Assembly: GCA_007125435.1 (NCBI GenBank)
Contig: SLDF01000153.1
Span: forward strand, 1 to 23,046
Origin: Saprospiraceae bacterium
Lineage (GTDB): Bacteria > Bacteroidota > Bacteroidia > Chitinophagales > Saprospiraceae
Length of the DNA: 23,046 nt
Direction of reading: 5' to 3'
Shown here: positions 5,906-14,788 of the stretch, one piece after another
Layout of the letters: the number at the start of each line of letters is the position of its first letter
How positions within the stretch are numbered: position 1 is the first letter of the stretch
Notes under the pieces: model-generated
The model's database searches: none
What the model was told of the DNA's origin: nothing
What the model saw: the letters and a program-made list of their open reading frames with translations, nothing else
Program-made: the position numbers and the translations under genes

Positions 5906-7726
5906 TCAGCTTAATTGCTGAGAGTTTGCCAGATTAAAATAAGCACCCTTCTGACTCATCAAGTCATCGTGTGTACCGGATTCAATGATGCGGCCATTGT
6001 CAAGCACTACGATTTTATCTACTTCTCTGACGGTACTAAGACGGTGTGCTATGATTACTGCTGTTCGATTTTCCATTGCCTTGTCTATAGCTGCTTGCAC
6101 GTATTTTTCTGAGGCTGTGTCTAGTGCAGAGGTCGCTTCATCTAGGATAAAAATGGGTGGATTCTTAAGCAATGCTCTTGCTATGGTAATCCTCTGACGT
6201 TGTCCACCGCTTAGCTTGACGCCTCTATCACCGATTATGGTGTCATATCCATATTCCATTTCAGTAATAAAATCGTGGGCATAAGCCATGCGTGCTGCTG
6301 ATATGACCATATCATTATCAACACCTTGCATGCCAAAGACAATATTATTGTAGATGCTATCATTGAACAATATCGGGTCTTGGGTAACAATACCGAATAA
6401 TGCTCTCAATGATGAAAGGCTGACAGATTTGATCGGTGTACCATCGATTGTAATCTGCCCTTGACTGACATCATAAAACCTGGGTATCAAGTCAACTAGC
6501 GTGCTTTTCCCAGATCCTGAATGGCCAACAATGGCGACCTTCTGGCCATTTTCAATGTCTAAATTGATGTTCTGAAGGACATTCACCTCATTATTAGGAT
6601 AGACAAAAGATACATTTTCAAAAGAAATTCTTGAACTAAAACCCTTTAAAACTACAGGATTATCAGGCTCGTGAATACTCAAGTCCATTTGAAGAACATC
6701 ATCAATGCGATCGAGGGCAGCCATACCTTTTTTGACATTGAAAACAGCATTAGAAAATTGCTTGGCCGGATCAATCACATTGTAAAAGGCAAACAGAAAG
6801 GTCAGGAAGAATGATGGATCCACACCATCCTGGAATACAGCCCTGGATCCCATCCAAAGTAATACAGTCAAAACAGATACGCCTAAAAACTCAGATATAG
6901 GTGAAGCCGAGTCTTTGCGCCAGGCAATTCTTACCAGTTTATTTTTAAACTCATTATTTTCTCTGACAAACGTATTCTTTACATAGTCCTCTGCACCGAA
7001 AGCTTTTACTACTTTCTGGCCGGATATTGCTTCTTCTACTAGTGATAGAATCTCTCCTAACTGGTTTTGTGCAGATTTTGACTGGGCTTTCAACTTACTG
7101 GCAATGCGTCCAACCACTACCGCCAGGATAGCGACCAAAACAATAACATATAACGTCAAGGTCGGACTGACATAAATCATATAACTTAAGGAGCCGATTA
7201 TTACTATTGGCGATCTAAATAAGGCTTCCAAAACACTAAGTACGCTGTGCTGTACCTCGCCCGCATCAGCTGAGTATCTGGAAAGCAGGTTCCCTTTTTT
7301 CTCCTCAGAGAAGTAGCCGACAGGGAGGGCTAATATTTTTCTCATCAGTTTTTCTCTGATGTCTCGAACTACCCCATTGGTAATAGGCGCAAGGGCCACC
7401 ATTGAAAGATATCTAAATAGATTTTTGAAAAAGAAAATGAACAGTAGGAAAAAGCATAGCCAGGTCATGACTTGTTGATGTCCATAGATCTGGATCAAGT
7501 CGAATAGTTCGTACCTTATCATTTCTAAGGCATTATCACTACTCCACCCGCCACTTGGTTTTACGGGTACGTCATCATCCATTCCAAACAACATCTTGAA
7601 AAAAGGTATCAACGCAGGAATAGAGAAAACCGTAAAGATAGCCACCAATAGATTGAAGAGAACATTCAAAGCAAACCATCCTTTATATGGGCGGATGAGT
7701 AAGAATATTCTTTTAAAGTCGAGCAT
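5906..7726 (-). CDS. ABC transporter, fused permease-ATPase (MsbA-like)
   Basis: A 606-residue half-transporter of the exporter type. The N-terminal region (about 1-330) has six predicted membrane helices. The ATPase domain contains Walker A GHSGSGKST (401-409), the Q-loop glutamine at 449, signature LSGGQ (505-509), Walker B FILDE (527-530 for ILDE), and the switch histidine at 561. All key residues are intact. Two copies form an exporter. MsbA-like members flip lipid A core or phospholipids, while others export drugs or peptides, and the sequence does not fix the substrate. It starts 63 bp after the accC stop on the same strand and may be co-transcribed with it. A small GCCTT-ttct-AAGGC hairpin lies in the gap. 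No ideal terminator is visible after its stop. Confidence 0.88.
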   Translation of the reverse strand: MLDFKRIFLLIRPYKGWFALNVLFNLLVAIFTVFSIPALIPFFKMLFGMDDDVPVKPSGGWSSDNALEMIRYELFDLIQIYGHQQVMTWLCFFLLFIFFFKNLFRYLSMVALAPITNGVVRDIREKLMRKILALPVGYFSEEKKGNLLSRYSADAGEVQHSVLSVLEALFRSPIVIIGSLSYMIYVSPTLTLYVIVLVAILAVVVGRIASKLKAQSKSAQNQLGEILSLVEEAISGQKVVKAFGAEDYVKNTFVRENNEFKNKLVRIAWRKDSASPISEFLGVSVLTVLLWMGSRAVFQDGVDPSFFLTFLFAFYNVIDPAKQFSNAVFNVKKGMAALDRIDDVLQMDLSIHEPDNPVVLKGFSSRISFENVSFVYPNNEVNVLQNINLDIENGQKVAIVGHSGSGKSTLVDLIPRFYDVSQGQITIDGTPIKSVSLSSLRALFGIVTQDPILFNDSIYNNIVFGMQGVDNDMVISAARMAYAHDFITEMEYGYDTIIGDRGVKLSGGQRQRITIARALLKNPPIFILDEATSALDTASEKYVQAAIDKAMENRTAVIIAHRLSTVREVDKIVVLDNGRIIESGTHDDLMSQKGAYFNLANSQQLS

Positions 7727-7789
7727 TAAAAATAGTTAATGGTACTCTCGCCTTAGAAAAGGCTAAAGTCCGGCAATGAGGCTTTTGTA

Positions 7790-9133
7790 TTACTTATCTT
7801 TGTAGTCGAAAGTAGATAGAAACCCGGTGTGGAAGTTACCTTCCTGGAAGTTCTTATCTTTTAAAAGCTTTTGATGAAATGGTACTGTTGTCTTTACCCC
7901 TTCTACAATAAACTCATCCAATGCTCTTTGCATCTTCTTGATGACCTCTTCTCTGGTCTGCGCCTTACAAATCAATTTGGCAATCATAGAATCGTAATAA
8001 GGTGGCACGGTATACCCTGCATATACGTGGGTATCTACTCGTACACCATGGCCTTTAGAGCTATGAAAAGAGTGAATTTTTCCAGGGCTTGGTCTAAAAT
8101 CATTATTAGGGTCTTCGGCATTTATTCTGCACTCCATAGCATATAGCTGTGGCTCAAAGTTTTTGCCGCTTATCTTTTCGCCGGCGGCCACTTTGATTTG
8201 TTCTTTGATAAGGTCATGATCTATCACCTCCTCTGTCACAGGATGCTCTACCTGAATTCTGGTATTCATCTCCATGAAATAGAAGTTGCGATACTTATCT
8301 ACAAGAAACTCAATAGTACCTACACCTTCATAATTGATGTATTTACCGGCTTTCACTGCGGCGTCTCCCATTTTTTTACGAAGTGCTTTAGTCATAAAAG
8401 GAGATGGTGCCTCTTCCAGTAATTTTTGATGTCTTCTTTGAATGGAACAGTCTCTCTCTGATAGATGGGCAACAGTGCCATATTGATCACCGATGACCTG
8501 AAATTCAATATGTCGTGGCTCCTCAATAAACTTTTCAACATATATGCCATCATTTCCAAAAGAAGCTTTTGCTTCACGCTGAGCCGATGCCCATTGTTCT
8601 TCAAACTCTTCATCTTTCCAAATGATACGCATACCTTTACCACCACCACCGGCCGTTGCTTTGATGATAACAGGGTACCCTATTTCCTTGGCTATCTTTT
8701 TACCGGCGTTAGCGTCTTTGACCAGACCATCAGAACCAGGTATTACAGGTACACCTGCTGCGATCATGGTTTCTTTAGCCGTCACTTTATCACCCATTTT
8801 TCTGATCATCTCAGGCGTGGGTCCGATAAACTTTATGCCATACTCATTGCATACTTCTGCAAAATCAGCATTTTCTGCAAGGAAACCATAACCCGGGTGT
8901 ATAGCATCTGCAGCCGTTATCTCAGCTGCGGCCATAATTTTTGGTATACTTAAGTAGGACTCGGAGGACTGAGGAGGACCGATACAGACAGCCTCATCTG
9001 CAAATCTAACGTGTAAACTCTCTTTATCAGCAGTAGAGTATACAGCTACTGTAGAAATACCCATTTCTTTACAGGTCCTAATAATTCTTAAGGCTATTTC
9101 GCCCCTATTTGCAATAAGTATTTTTCTAAACAT
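7790..9133 (-). CDS. accC: Acetyl-CoA carboxylase, biotin carboxylase subunit
   Basis: The 447-residue enzyme carboxylates the biotin carried by AccB, using ATP and bicarbonate, in the first committed step of fatty acid synthesis. The N-terminus MFRKILIANRGEIALRI is the family signature. The glycine-rich ATP lid KATAGGGGKGMR lies at 158-169. The active-site block EMNTRIQVEHP (288-298) carries Glu288, Asn290 and Arg292 at the Escherichia coli numbering. Length matches the family (447-449). An upstream in-frame extension to 9160 lacks an ATG start and is not conserved, so the ATG at 9133 is the start. It follows accB by 65 bp. No carboxyltransferase genes (accA, accD) are in the window. Confidence 0.97.
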   Translation of the reverse strand: MFRKILIANRGEIALRIIRTCKEMGISTVAVYSTADKESLHVRFADEAVCIGPPQSSESYLSIPKIMAAAEITAADAIHPGYGFLAENADFAEVCNEYGIKFIGPTPEMIRKMGDKVTAKETMIAAGVPVIPGSDGLVKDANAGKKIAKEIGYPVIIKATAGGGGKGMRIIWKDEEFEEQWASAQREAKASFGNDGIYVEKFIEEPRHIEFQVIGDQYGTVAHLSERDCSIQRRHQKLLEEAPSPFMTKALRKKMGDAAVKAGKYINYEGVGTIEFLVDKYRNFYFMEMNTRIQVEHPVTEEVIDHDLIKEQIKVAAGEKISGKNFEPQLYAMECRINAEDPNNDFRPSPGKIHSFHSSKGHGVRVDTHVYAGYTVPPYYDSMIAKLICKAQTREEVIKKMQRALDEFIVEGVKTTVPFHQKLLKDKNFQEGNFHTGFLSTFDYKDK

Positions 9134-9198
9134 AAAATGACGTCTGGTTAATAAAGGCAATTGTTGATAATGCGATTACCTACAGGTAGGCGCAAATA

Positions 9199-9720
9199 CT
9201 ATCCTTTTGGATCTACTAAGAAAAGTGGCTGGTCATATTCTACGGGACTTGCATCATCGACCAATACCTTCACTATTTTTCCTTTGACTTCGGACTCAAT
9301 TTCGTTGAAAAGCTTCATGGCTTCCACAATACATACAACTGAGCTTTCCTCAACTTTATCGCCTACTTGTACGTAAGGCGGCTTATCTGGCGAAGCAGAC
9401 CTGTAGAATGTTCCTACCATAGGTGATTTAATCTCCAATAAACCTTTTGAATCACCTCCGTCATCTGCTTTTGGTTTTTCTTGAGGTTGGATATCCGGCT
9501 GGTAGTTCTGCTCGGCGGGAGCAGCAGGCTGGCTAACTGGTGCCTGAGCTGGAGCTGCCGGTGCAGATTGCTGAACGACAGTTACCTGCTCTCTTTGTTT
9601 AGCTTCGAAGTACTTTTGGCTTCTTATTGATACTTCGAAGTCACCATTTTTCAACTTGAACTCAGCTAGCTTTGACTTGTCAATCAATTTAATTAGATCC
9701 TGTATCTCTTTATGTGTCAT
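9199..9720 (-). CDS. accB: Acetyl-CoA carboxylase biotin carboxyl carrier protein
   Basis: The 173-residue protein carries the biotin of acetyl-CoA carboxylase. The N-terminal 40 residues form a helical and strand segment typical of AccB. A flexible linker follows (about 45-92) rich in Ala, Pro and Gln. The C-terminal biotinyl domain (about 95-173) contains EAMK with Lys136 as the biotin attachment site, and the hallmark SPMVGTFYRS precedes it. The ATG at 9720 lies 2 bp after the efp stop, which indicates co-transcription and probable translational coupling. It pairs with AccC encoded just downstream. Confidence 0.97.
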   Translation of the reverse strand: MTHKEIQDLIKLIDKSKLAEFKLKNGDFEVSIRSQKYFEAKQREQVTVVQQSAPAAPAQAPVSQPAAPAEQNYQPDIQPQEKPKADDGGDSKGLLEIKSPMVGTFYRSASPDKPPYVQVGDKVEESSVVCIVEAMKLFNEIESEVKGKIVKVLVDDASPVEYDQPLFLVDPKG

Positions 9721-9722
9721 GG

Positions 9723-10289
9723 TTATTGTTTTACGCGTTCTATGTAATCACCCGTAGTAGTGTCTATACGAATAACGTCATCTTGGTTAACAAATAATGG
9801 AACTCTTACCTCTGCACCTGTCTCAATGGTAGCCGGCTTGAGTGAATTGGTGGCTGTATCTCCTTTTACACCCGGCTCGGTATAAGTGACCAACATCTCA
9901 ACTGTAGAAGGTAAGTCCACTGTGAGAGGCATGTCTTTATCCGCATGGAAGAGGATTTCAACGTTCATACCTTCCTTTAGGAATCTTGAGTTTTCAATGA
10001 GCTTTTTATCTAAAAATGTCTGCTCATATGTTTCTGTATCCATGAAGTTGAGACCGACTTCGTCTTCGTACAAAAATTGGAAAGTTCTCCTTTCTACGCG
10101 GACAACGTCAATTTTGTGTCCTGAAGGAAATGTATTATCTAGTACTTTCCCGTTCGTTAAACTTTTTAGCTTGGTGCGGACAAAAGCTGCACCTTTACCG
10201 GGTTTTACATGTAGAAATTCTATGACTTTGAAAATATCATTGTTGTATTCTATACACAAACCATTTCTGATCTCTGAAGTACTGGCCAT
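9723..10289 (-). CDS. efp: Translation elongation factor P
   Basis: The 188-residue factor binds near the ribosomal E site and relieves stalling at consecutive prolines. The N-terminal KOW-like domain has the loop VKPGKGAAF with Lys32 at the tip, the position modified in other species. Two OB-fold domains follow, with the C-terminal block VPLFVNQDDVIRIDTTTGDYIERV typical of EF-P. Lys32 puts it in the lysine-type class. No modification enzyme (EpmA, EpmB or others) is in the window, so the modification is unknown. It is the first gene after a clear promoter and sits 2 bp from accB; an efp-accB-accC order is seen in several phyla. Confidence 0.97.
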   Translation of the reverse strand: MASTSEIRNGLCIEYNNDIFKVIEFLHVKPGKGAAFVRTKLKSLTNGKVLDNTFPSGHKIDVVRVERRTFQFLYEDEVGLNFMDTETYEQTFLDKKLIENSRFLKEGMNVEILFHADKDMPLTVDLPSTVEMLVTYTEPGVKGDTATNSLKPATIETGAEVRVPLFVNQDDVIRIDTTTGDYIERVKQ

Positions 10290-10311
10290 TGAGTTAAATT
10301 TAAATTACGTG

Positions 10312-10339
10312 CAAATATAAGTCGAAAATATCTTTTCAA
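10312..10339 (-). promoter_or_regulatory. Promoter of efp-accB-accC
   Basis: On the minus strand TTGA (10339-10336) is followed 16 bp later by TATATTTG (10319-10312), an exact TAnnTTTG -7 box. The predicted start near 10305 gives a leader of only about 16 nt before the efp ATG at 10289. The spacing is slightly short for the consensus. Confidence 0.55.
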
Positions 10340-10389
10340 GGCAATTTATTGCGACTATGGAAGCTTAATCATGTTCGGACCACCTCTGA

Positions 10390-11373
10390 TCAGGCATCAT
10401 AAGCCCAGGTAATAAGTACAGAGCCCCAGGTAAAGCCGCCGCCAAAAGCCGTCAAAATGATATTATCACCTTTCTTTAATTTTGGCTCCCATTCCCACAA
10501 GCACAAAGGCAATGTACCGGCTGTGGTGTTACCATACTTTTCAATATTGATCATGACTTTTTCTATGGGGAAGTCAAGAGAAGAGGCTACTGTATTTATG
10601 ATACGCATATTGGCTTGATGCGGTACCAGCCAATTGATATCATCCTTATCGAGATGGTTTCTATTCAAGATGGTTTTAACCGAGTTGGCCATACCGTTCA
10701 CAGCCTGCTTGAATACAGATTTGCCTTCCTGATAAACAAAATGCTGACGGTTCTTTACTGTCTCTTCGCTAGATGGTAGTAGTGACCCACCGGCTTTCAT
10801 GTGTAAATACTCACGTCCGCTGCCATCACCGTGAAGGTCTGCGTCCACAAAGCCTTCCTCTTCTGATGGCTCTAAGAGTACGCCTCCGCCACCGTCACCA
10901 AATATCACACAAGTCGTGCGGTCTGTATAATCGATGATCGAAGACATTTTATCGATGCCCAATACGATAACTTTCTTGTGCATACCTGACTCTACAAACT
11001 TGGCACCTGTCGTCAAAGCAAATAAGAAACCTGAACAAGCTGCATTGATATCAAAGCCAAAGGCATTCTTAATACCGCACTTGTGACAAATCGTATTTGC
11101 TGTATCCGGAAATACCATATCGCCTGTAACAGTGGCGCATAACACCAACTCTACCTCATCTGGGTGTGTACCAGTCTTCTCCAAAAGTCCTTCTACTATC
11201 CTTTGCCCCATGTCGGATGTTGCCAGACCTTCACCTTTGAGGATACGTCTCTCTTTGATCCCAGTTCTCGTTGTGATCCACTCATCATTAGTGTCTACCA
11301 TGCTTTCCAACTCTTTATTGGTCAGCACATAATCGGGCACGTACCCTTGAACTCCAGTTATTGCAGCGCGCAT
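10390..11373 (-). CDS. fabH: Beta-ketoacyl-ACP synthase III
   Basis: The 327-residue enzyme condenses acetyl-CoA or another short acyl-CoA with malonyl-ACP to start fatty acid synthesis. The catalytic triad is present: Cys113 in AACSGFLFAL, His252 in VPHQANMRI and Asn282 in GNTTAGTLP. The N-terminal MRAAITGVQGYVPDYVLTN is a normal family start. A longer frame to 11406 begins with TTG and overlaps the promoter box, so the ATG at 11373 is preferred. The product supplies chains that need the malonyl-CoA made by AccBC, encoded downstream. The 100-bp gap to efp holds the efp promoter and no clear terminator, so read-through from fabH is possible. FabH in many Bacteroidota uses branched primers; that cannot be judged here. 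Confidence 0.95.
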   Translation of the reverse strand: MRAAITGVQGYVPDYVLTNKELESMVDTNDEWITTRTGIKERRILKGEGLATSDMGQRIVEGLLEKTGTHPDEVELVLCATVTGDMVFPDTANTICHKCGIKNAFGFDINAACSGFLFALTTGAKFVESGMHKKVIVLGIDKMSSIIDYTDRTTCVIFGDGGGGVLLEPSEEEGFVDADLHGDGSGREYLHMKAGGSLLPSSEETVKNRQHFVYQEGKSVFKQAVNGMANSVKTILNRNHLDKDDINWLVPHQANMRIINTVASSLDFPIEKVMINIEKYGNTTAGTLPLCLWEWEPKLKKGDNIILTAFGGGFTWGSVLITWAYDA

Positions 11374-11403
11374 GAATTCTTCGCTTTGATTATTAAAAAA
11401 TGA

Positions 11404-11411
11404 CAAAGTTA
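11404..11411 (-). promoter_or_regulatory. -7 box of fabH
   Basis: TAACTTTG on the minus strand matches TAnnTTTG exactly and lies about 30 bp upstream of the fabH ATG, giving a leader of about 24 nt. A TTG at -33 is not evident. Its position also argues against the TTG start at 11406. Confidence 0.5.
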
Positions 11412-11639
11412 ATATTTCCCGATAAATTGCCTGTGTTTCATCGAATTCGAATTAAACTCGCTGCATGGACGACAGCCTGAAGCGTTTCCTGAAGCACGCC
11501 CCTAATTCTTACCAACCTTCCATTTGGCCTGAGACTGAAGTAAATGTTTGATATTCTTCAACAGACTATTGCTCTTTTAATATACATGATTTTGAATAGC
11601 TCTAAATGACCCAAGAATCAATAATATTACTAGAGATAT

Positions 11640-11784
11640 GCATCAGCGATGTGAAGTGGTGGCGTAGCGAATGCGAAGCCAGACTCGATGGAGCCATAAG
11701 CGGAATCGAGGCCGAACGAAGAGTGAGCCACGTAACGTAGCGACCCAGAACGCAGTGGAGGGTGATGCCCAAACTATCAAAATG
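11640..11784 (-). repeat. Dispersed repeat, copy 2 (uninterrupted)
   Basis: The reverse complement of this stretch aligns with 4367-4416 joined directly to 4583-4679. It starts CATTTTG, passes GGGCATCACCC and GGCCTCGATTCCGCT, and ends CACCACTTCACATCGCTGATGC. It has no insertion where copy 1 carries the palindrome: the corresponding site reads GGTCGCTACGTTACGTGG. Differences between copies cluster in words of the AGCGAA type. It is non-coding. Confidence 0.75.
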
Positions 11785-11968
11785 AAACATACCCGAAGTG
11801 TCTCAAAGGCTTGTCATATTTTGTTTTGCAAAGGGCTATTATCTTATTTGGCCATTGCTATTCAGGGAAGTACAACCCCCAAGCTATAGTCTATCTCCGA
11901 TTATCGATTATTTTTGAAAGTAAATGCTGGAAGTCCTCAGGTCAGCTGATCGCATATGAAATTAATAT

Positions 11969-12691
11969 CTAAAGCACCTGACTTAGTATTTTATCAGACT
12001 GGATATCTCTGAAGCTATCAATGTGAACTTTGAAATATTGCAAAAGCTTCGCTCTTAGCACATTCCGAATGCTTTTTTTTAATTCTAACTGTGCTATATC
12101 ATGATGGACAGACAGCATCTGGCTTATGGCTTTGCTTTCTTCCTTGTCGAAGTAATCCGTATGCAAGGGGGTGTGCATAACAAACAAACCCTCTCTCATG
12201 TCGAGAAAGCTATCTTCCTTATAATCCCGACCATCGGGGCAGAAACCCAAAACATCAGCCAGACCGATTAAGAAAAGTAGAGGGGCTACGGTCAATTGTC
12301 TTGAAGTGGCATGTTCAAGGATGTGAATTTGCTTTTCGACGAAGGCATACACTTCTGTGTTACTATTTTTCTCAATAAGCACTGATCTAAGAACCTCTGT
12401 CATAAATAGTGCACATGCTCCCTTTACCACATCAAATGGTATATTTTGAAAAACTGTATCTAATTCAAACTCCTTTATTCTATTGAGGTCTGCATTTTCT
12501 TTATCATAGACGACAAGTCTGAGTATGCTAAGTGGGTGAAAGTATGCAGATTTCGAGCGCCCTTTCGAAGATTTCACACCTGAAACGATATAGGAGCGAA
12601 GACCCATCTCAAGAGTGTAAATCTGACAGATCAAACTCGACTCCCTATACTTAATGGTTCGGAGCACAATACCTTTGGTCTTCTTTATCAT
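11969..12691 (-). CDS. recO: DNA repair protein RecO
   Basis: The 240-residue protein is a mediator of RecF-pathway recombination. It binds single-stranded DNA and SSB, and with RecR loads RecA at gaps. The N-terminal OB-fold begins MIKKTKGIVLRTIKYRESSLI, with YIVSGVKSSKGRSKSAYFHPLS following at about 35-56, both characteristic of Bacteroidota RecO. The C-terminal part is helical, with LFLIGLADVLGFCPD near 153-167. Length fits the family. It follows the 109-aa gene by about 9 bp and is the last gene of a GH3-like, 109-aa, recO unit. Confidence 0.93.
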   Translation of the reverse strand: MIKKTKGIVLRTIKYRESSLICQIYTLEMGLRSYIVSGVKSSKGRSKSAYFHPLSILRLVVYDKENADLNRIKEFELDTVFQNIPFDVVKGACALFMTEVLRSVLIEKNSNTEVYAFVEKQIHILEHATSRQLTVAPLLFLIGLADVLGFCPDGRDYKEDSFLDMREGLFVMHTPLHTDYFDKEESKAISQMLSVHHDIAQLELKKSIRNVLRAKLLQYFKVHIDSFRDIQSDKILSQVL

Positions 12692-12700
12692 TTCTACCGT

Positions 12701-13030
12701 TTACCAGGATTCTATATCAGGGTCAATGTTTCGATTTGAACTATAGCTCTGTTTGGTTTTTATGCGTTCGATTTGACGCTCTATGATAAGTCTGGCTATC
12801 ACTTCGGCCGGAGACAGATCGGTTTTTGACATATAAGCCTTTATGCTGCTTTCGCGCACATCAAGTCGGTATAGGAGGCTCATCAAGAAGTCTCTGTTAT
12901 GATCAAGTAGATAGGCGATATGGTCTACTAAATGGTTAAAGAGTTCTTCATCATTTTTCTGTTCGCTGTGAACATCTACTTCGAAGAAGTTAGCGAGTAC
13001 TTCCTTAGTAACTTGAGGTTCTTCAGACAT
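12701..13030 (-). CDS. Small conserved-looking protein of unknown function
   Basis: 109 residues, soluble and predicted to be mostly helical. It has an acidic N-terminus, a middle segment HLVDHIAYLLDHNRDFLMSL (about 48-67) followed by LLYRLDVRESSIKAYM, and a basic C-terminal part with RLIIERQIERIKTKQ. I do not recognise a characterised domain, though I recall similar short proteins beside GH3-like genes in Bacteroidota. It lies 8 bp after the GH3-like stop and about 9 bp before recO, so it is very likely translated and co-transcribed. The helical arrangement and charge would suit a binding or adaptor role, but that is speculation. Confidence 0.8.
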   Translation of the reverse strand: MSEEPQVTKEVLANFFEVDVHSEQKNDEELFNHLVDHIAYLLDHNRDFLMSLLYRLDVRESSIKAYMSKTDLSPAEVIARLIIERQIERIKTKQSYSSNRNIDPDIESW

Positions 13031-13038
13031 AATTATGA

Positions 13039-14568
13039 TTATCCGGCTTGCTGGACAAACCCTATTATTTCATCAACAAATTTTCGGTGATTGGATAGTC
13101 TTGGCACTTTATTTTGGCCGCCAATTTTTCCTTTAGACTTGAGCCAATTGACAAAAGTACCTTTGGGTACGTCCATCACATGAAGGGGCTTTAGTGCCAG
13201 ATCTAGAGATCTTTTGGCTTCGTAATCAGAGTTAGCTTCTTGTAAGAATCGGTCAAGATCGCAACTGAAACGTTCTATAGATTCTGGTCTCTTCTCGAAC
13301 TCAATAATCCATTGGTGACCACCTTTACTATTGATACCAAAATATATGGGCGCCACTGTATATTCTTGTACAATAGCATTATGTTTTTGACAAGCTCTGG
13401 ATAAGGCCTCATCCGTATTGGCTACCATGACTTCTTCACCAAAAGCATTGACAAACTGCTTGGTACGCCCGGTGATTCTTATCAAATGTGGCGAAGTGGA
13501 TGTAAACTCAACAGTATCACCAATGATGTATCTCCAAAGGCCCGAGTTGGTTGACACTACCATAGCATAGTTTTCTCCAATCTTTACGTCGGCCAATGGC
13601 ACGGCATTCATTTGTCCCATCAGATACTTTTTCATTGGGATGAACTCATAGAAAGTGCCATTGTCCGGCAGCAACAATAAGTCTTTGGATCCCGGCGAAT
13701 GACTGACTGCAAAATAGCCTTCCGAAGCATTATAAACCTCTACATATGTAAAGTCATCTGATGGAATTAATTGTTGAAACTGGGCTTTATATGGCTCGAA
13801 ACTTACACCTCCATGTATGTAAGCACTCAGATTAGGCCACAGTTCCAGTAGGTTATTAGCACCTGTCATTTCCAATATTCTTTTGAAAAGGACTAAGTTC
13901 CATGTGGGCACACCGCCAAACATGACCATGTCTTTTTCATTGATCAGTTCATTAGCAGTATGCTTTATCTTCTCTTCCCAGTCTGCCATGAGTGCCACTT
14001 CAAAGCTGGGCACGTAAAATGGACGCCCTATACCAGGCATATGATGGATCATGATGGCAGAAATATCTCCGTATTGTGTGGTGGGATAAGATGGATACTG
14101 ACTTATAGACCCTCCCATGACAAGGCTCTTGGATGAGAAGAGGCCAAGATTTGGGTTGTGGTGGTACATTATAGCTAAAGTATCCCATGACCCTTTGATA
14201 TGGTTACCAAATAAATTTTCTCTTGTAACAGGTATAAACTTACTTTTATCACTTGTCGTACCTGCTGATTTAGAGAACCAATTAACCCTACCATTCCATA
14301 AAATATCCTTACCCCCGTGCATCATCTCTCTGATGAATGGCTTTAATTCATCGTATTCAAATACAGGCACTTCAGTAGAAAACTGCTCATAACTTTTGAG
14401 CTTTCTAAAGCTATAATTTCTACCAAAAGACGTTTGCTGAGCTGTTTGCAAGAGTTTTCTCAATAGCGTTTCTTGTGTATAATCAACGGTTTTGAGCGAC
14501 CTTTGAAGTCTGCTATACCTCCACCTAAGGTAGGCTGAAATCGATGAATTAATGATTGGTTTTATCAT
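13039..14568 (-). CDS. GH3-family (auxin-responsive promoter-like) protein
   Basis: 509 residues matching bacterial GH3 proteins, members of the adenylate-forming superfamily. In plants GH3 enzymes adenylate small carboxylic acids such as auxin or jasmonate and couple them to amino acids. The bacterial substrates are unknown. Visible family features are the N-terminal MIKPIINSSISAYLRWR, the nucleotide-binding WFSKSAGTTSDKSKFIPVT, the central YNASEGYFAV, and WRYIIGDTVEFTS with ITGRTKQFVNAFGEEV, which corresponds to the hinge before the C-terminal domain. An upstream ATG at 14628 adds 20 residues not typical of the family, so the ATG at 14568 is preferred; a weak TACATTTA box lies between the two. 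It is the first gene of the unit ending in recO. Confidence 0.87.
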   Translation of the reverse strand: MIKPIINSSISAYLRWRYSRLQRSLKTVDYTQETLLRKLLQTAQQTSFGRNYSFRKLKSYEQFSTEVPVFEYDELKPFIREMMHGGKDILWNGRVNWFSKSAGTTSDKSKFIPVTRENLFGNHIKGSWDTLAIMYHHNPNLGLFSSKSLVMGGSISQYPSYPTTQYGDISAIMIHHMPGIGRPFYVPSFEVALMADWEEKIKHTANELINEKDMVMFGGVPTWNLVLFKRILEMTGANNLLELWPNLSAYIHGGVSFEPYKAQFQQLIPSDDFTYVEVYNASEGYFAVSHSPGSKDLLLLPDNGTFYEFIPMKKYLMGQMNAVPLADVKIGENYAMVVSTNSGLWRYIIGDTVEFTSTSPHLIRITGRTKQFVNAFGEEVMVANTDEALSRACQKHNAIVQEYTVAPIYFGINSKGGHQWIIEFEKRPESIERFSCDLDRFLQEANSDYEAKRSLDLALKPLHVMDVPKGTFVNWLKSKGKIGGQNKVPRLSNHRKFVDEIIGFVQQAG

Positions 14569-14749
14569 TCTACTATTGAAAAGTGCCCTGTAAATGTAAT
14601 CATAATGATCGATAAAAGAGCGACACATTATTAAAAATACAATAATTTAACGCTTATGGTCAGGTATAGTTGACAATTGTTAATGGCGCACGGCTAAAAG
14701 TCCATTAGAATAGTTGATAGTGTGTGCAGAGCAAGTAGCAATATTGACT

Positions 14750-14770
14750 GTCTTCTTCTGGATAGAAGAC
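14750..14770. terminator. Possible terminator downstream of hemN
   Basis: GTCTTCT (14750-14756) pairs with AGAAGAC (14764-14770), a 7-bp stem. A T run follows on the plus strand but not on the minus strand, where hemN ends about 20 bp earlier. It could end or stabilise the minus-strand transcript only weakly. Confidence 0.3.
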
Positions 14771-14788
14771 TTTTATAATGAATAAAGA

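Larger units (their letters stand above)
11374..11968. other. Intergenic region between recO and fabH
   Basis: No gene is supported. It holds the fabH promoter, a GC-rich stretch (11461-11502) with a repeated CCTGAAGC and a terminal CACGCCCC that may be a relative of the right edge of the element at 1274-1422, and the dispersed repeat at 11640-11784. The bases from about 11510 to 11630 and from 11790 to 11968 show nothing I can name. Confidence 0.55.

Noticed and set aside
7750..7763. GCCTT/AAGGC hairpin between accC and the ABC exporter as a terminator
   Set aside because: The stem is five bp and no T run follows on the minus strand.
8465..8953. 162-aa frame on the plus strand within accC
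   Set aside because: It is antisense to the well-conserved accC frame and Cys/Phe-rich, a shadow frame.
9886..10320. 144-aa frame on the plus strand within efp
   Set aside because: Antisense to efp, with no recognisable family.
11461..11502. A full copy of the element at 1274-1422
   Set aside because: Only the terminal CACGCCC and a loose GC-rich pattern agree. There is no hairpin of comparable size.
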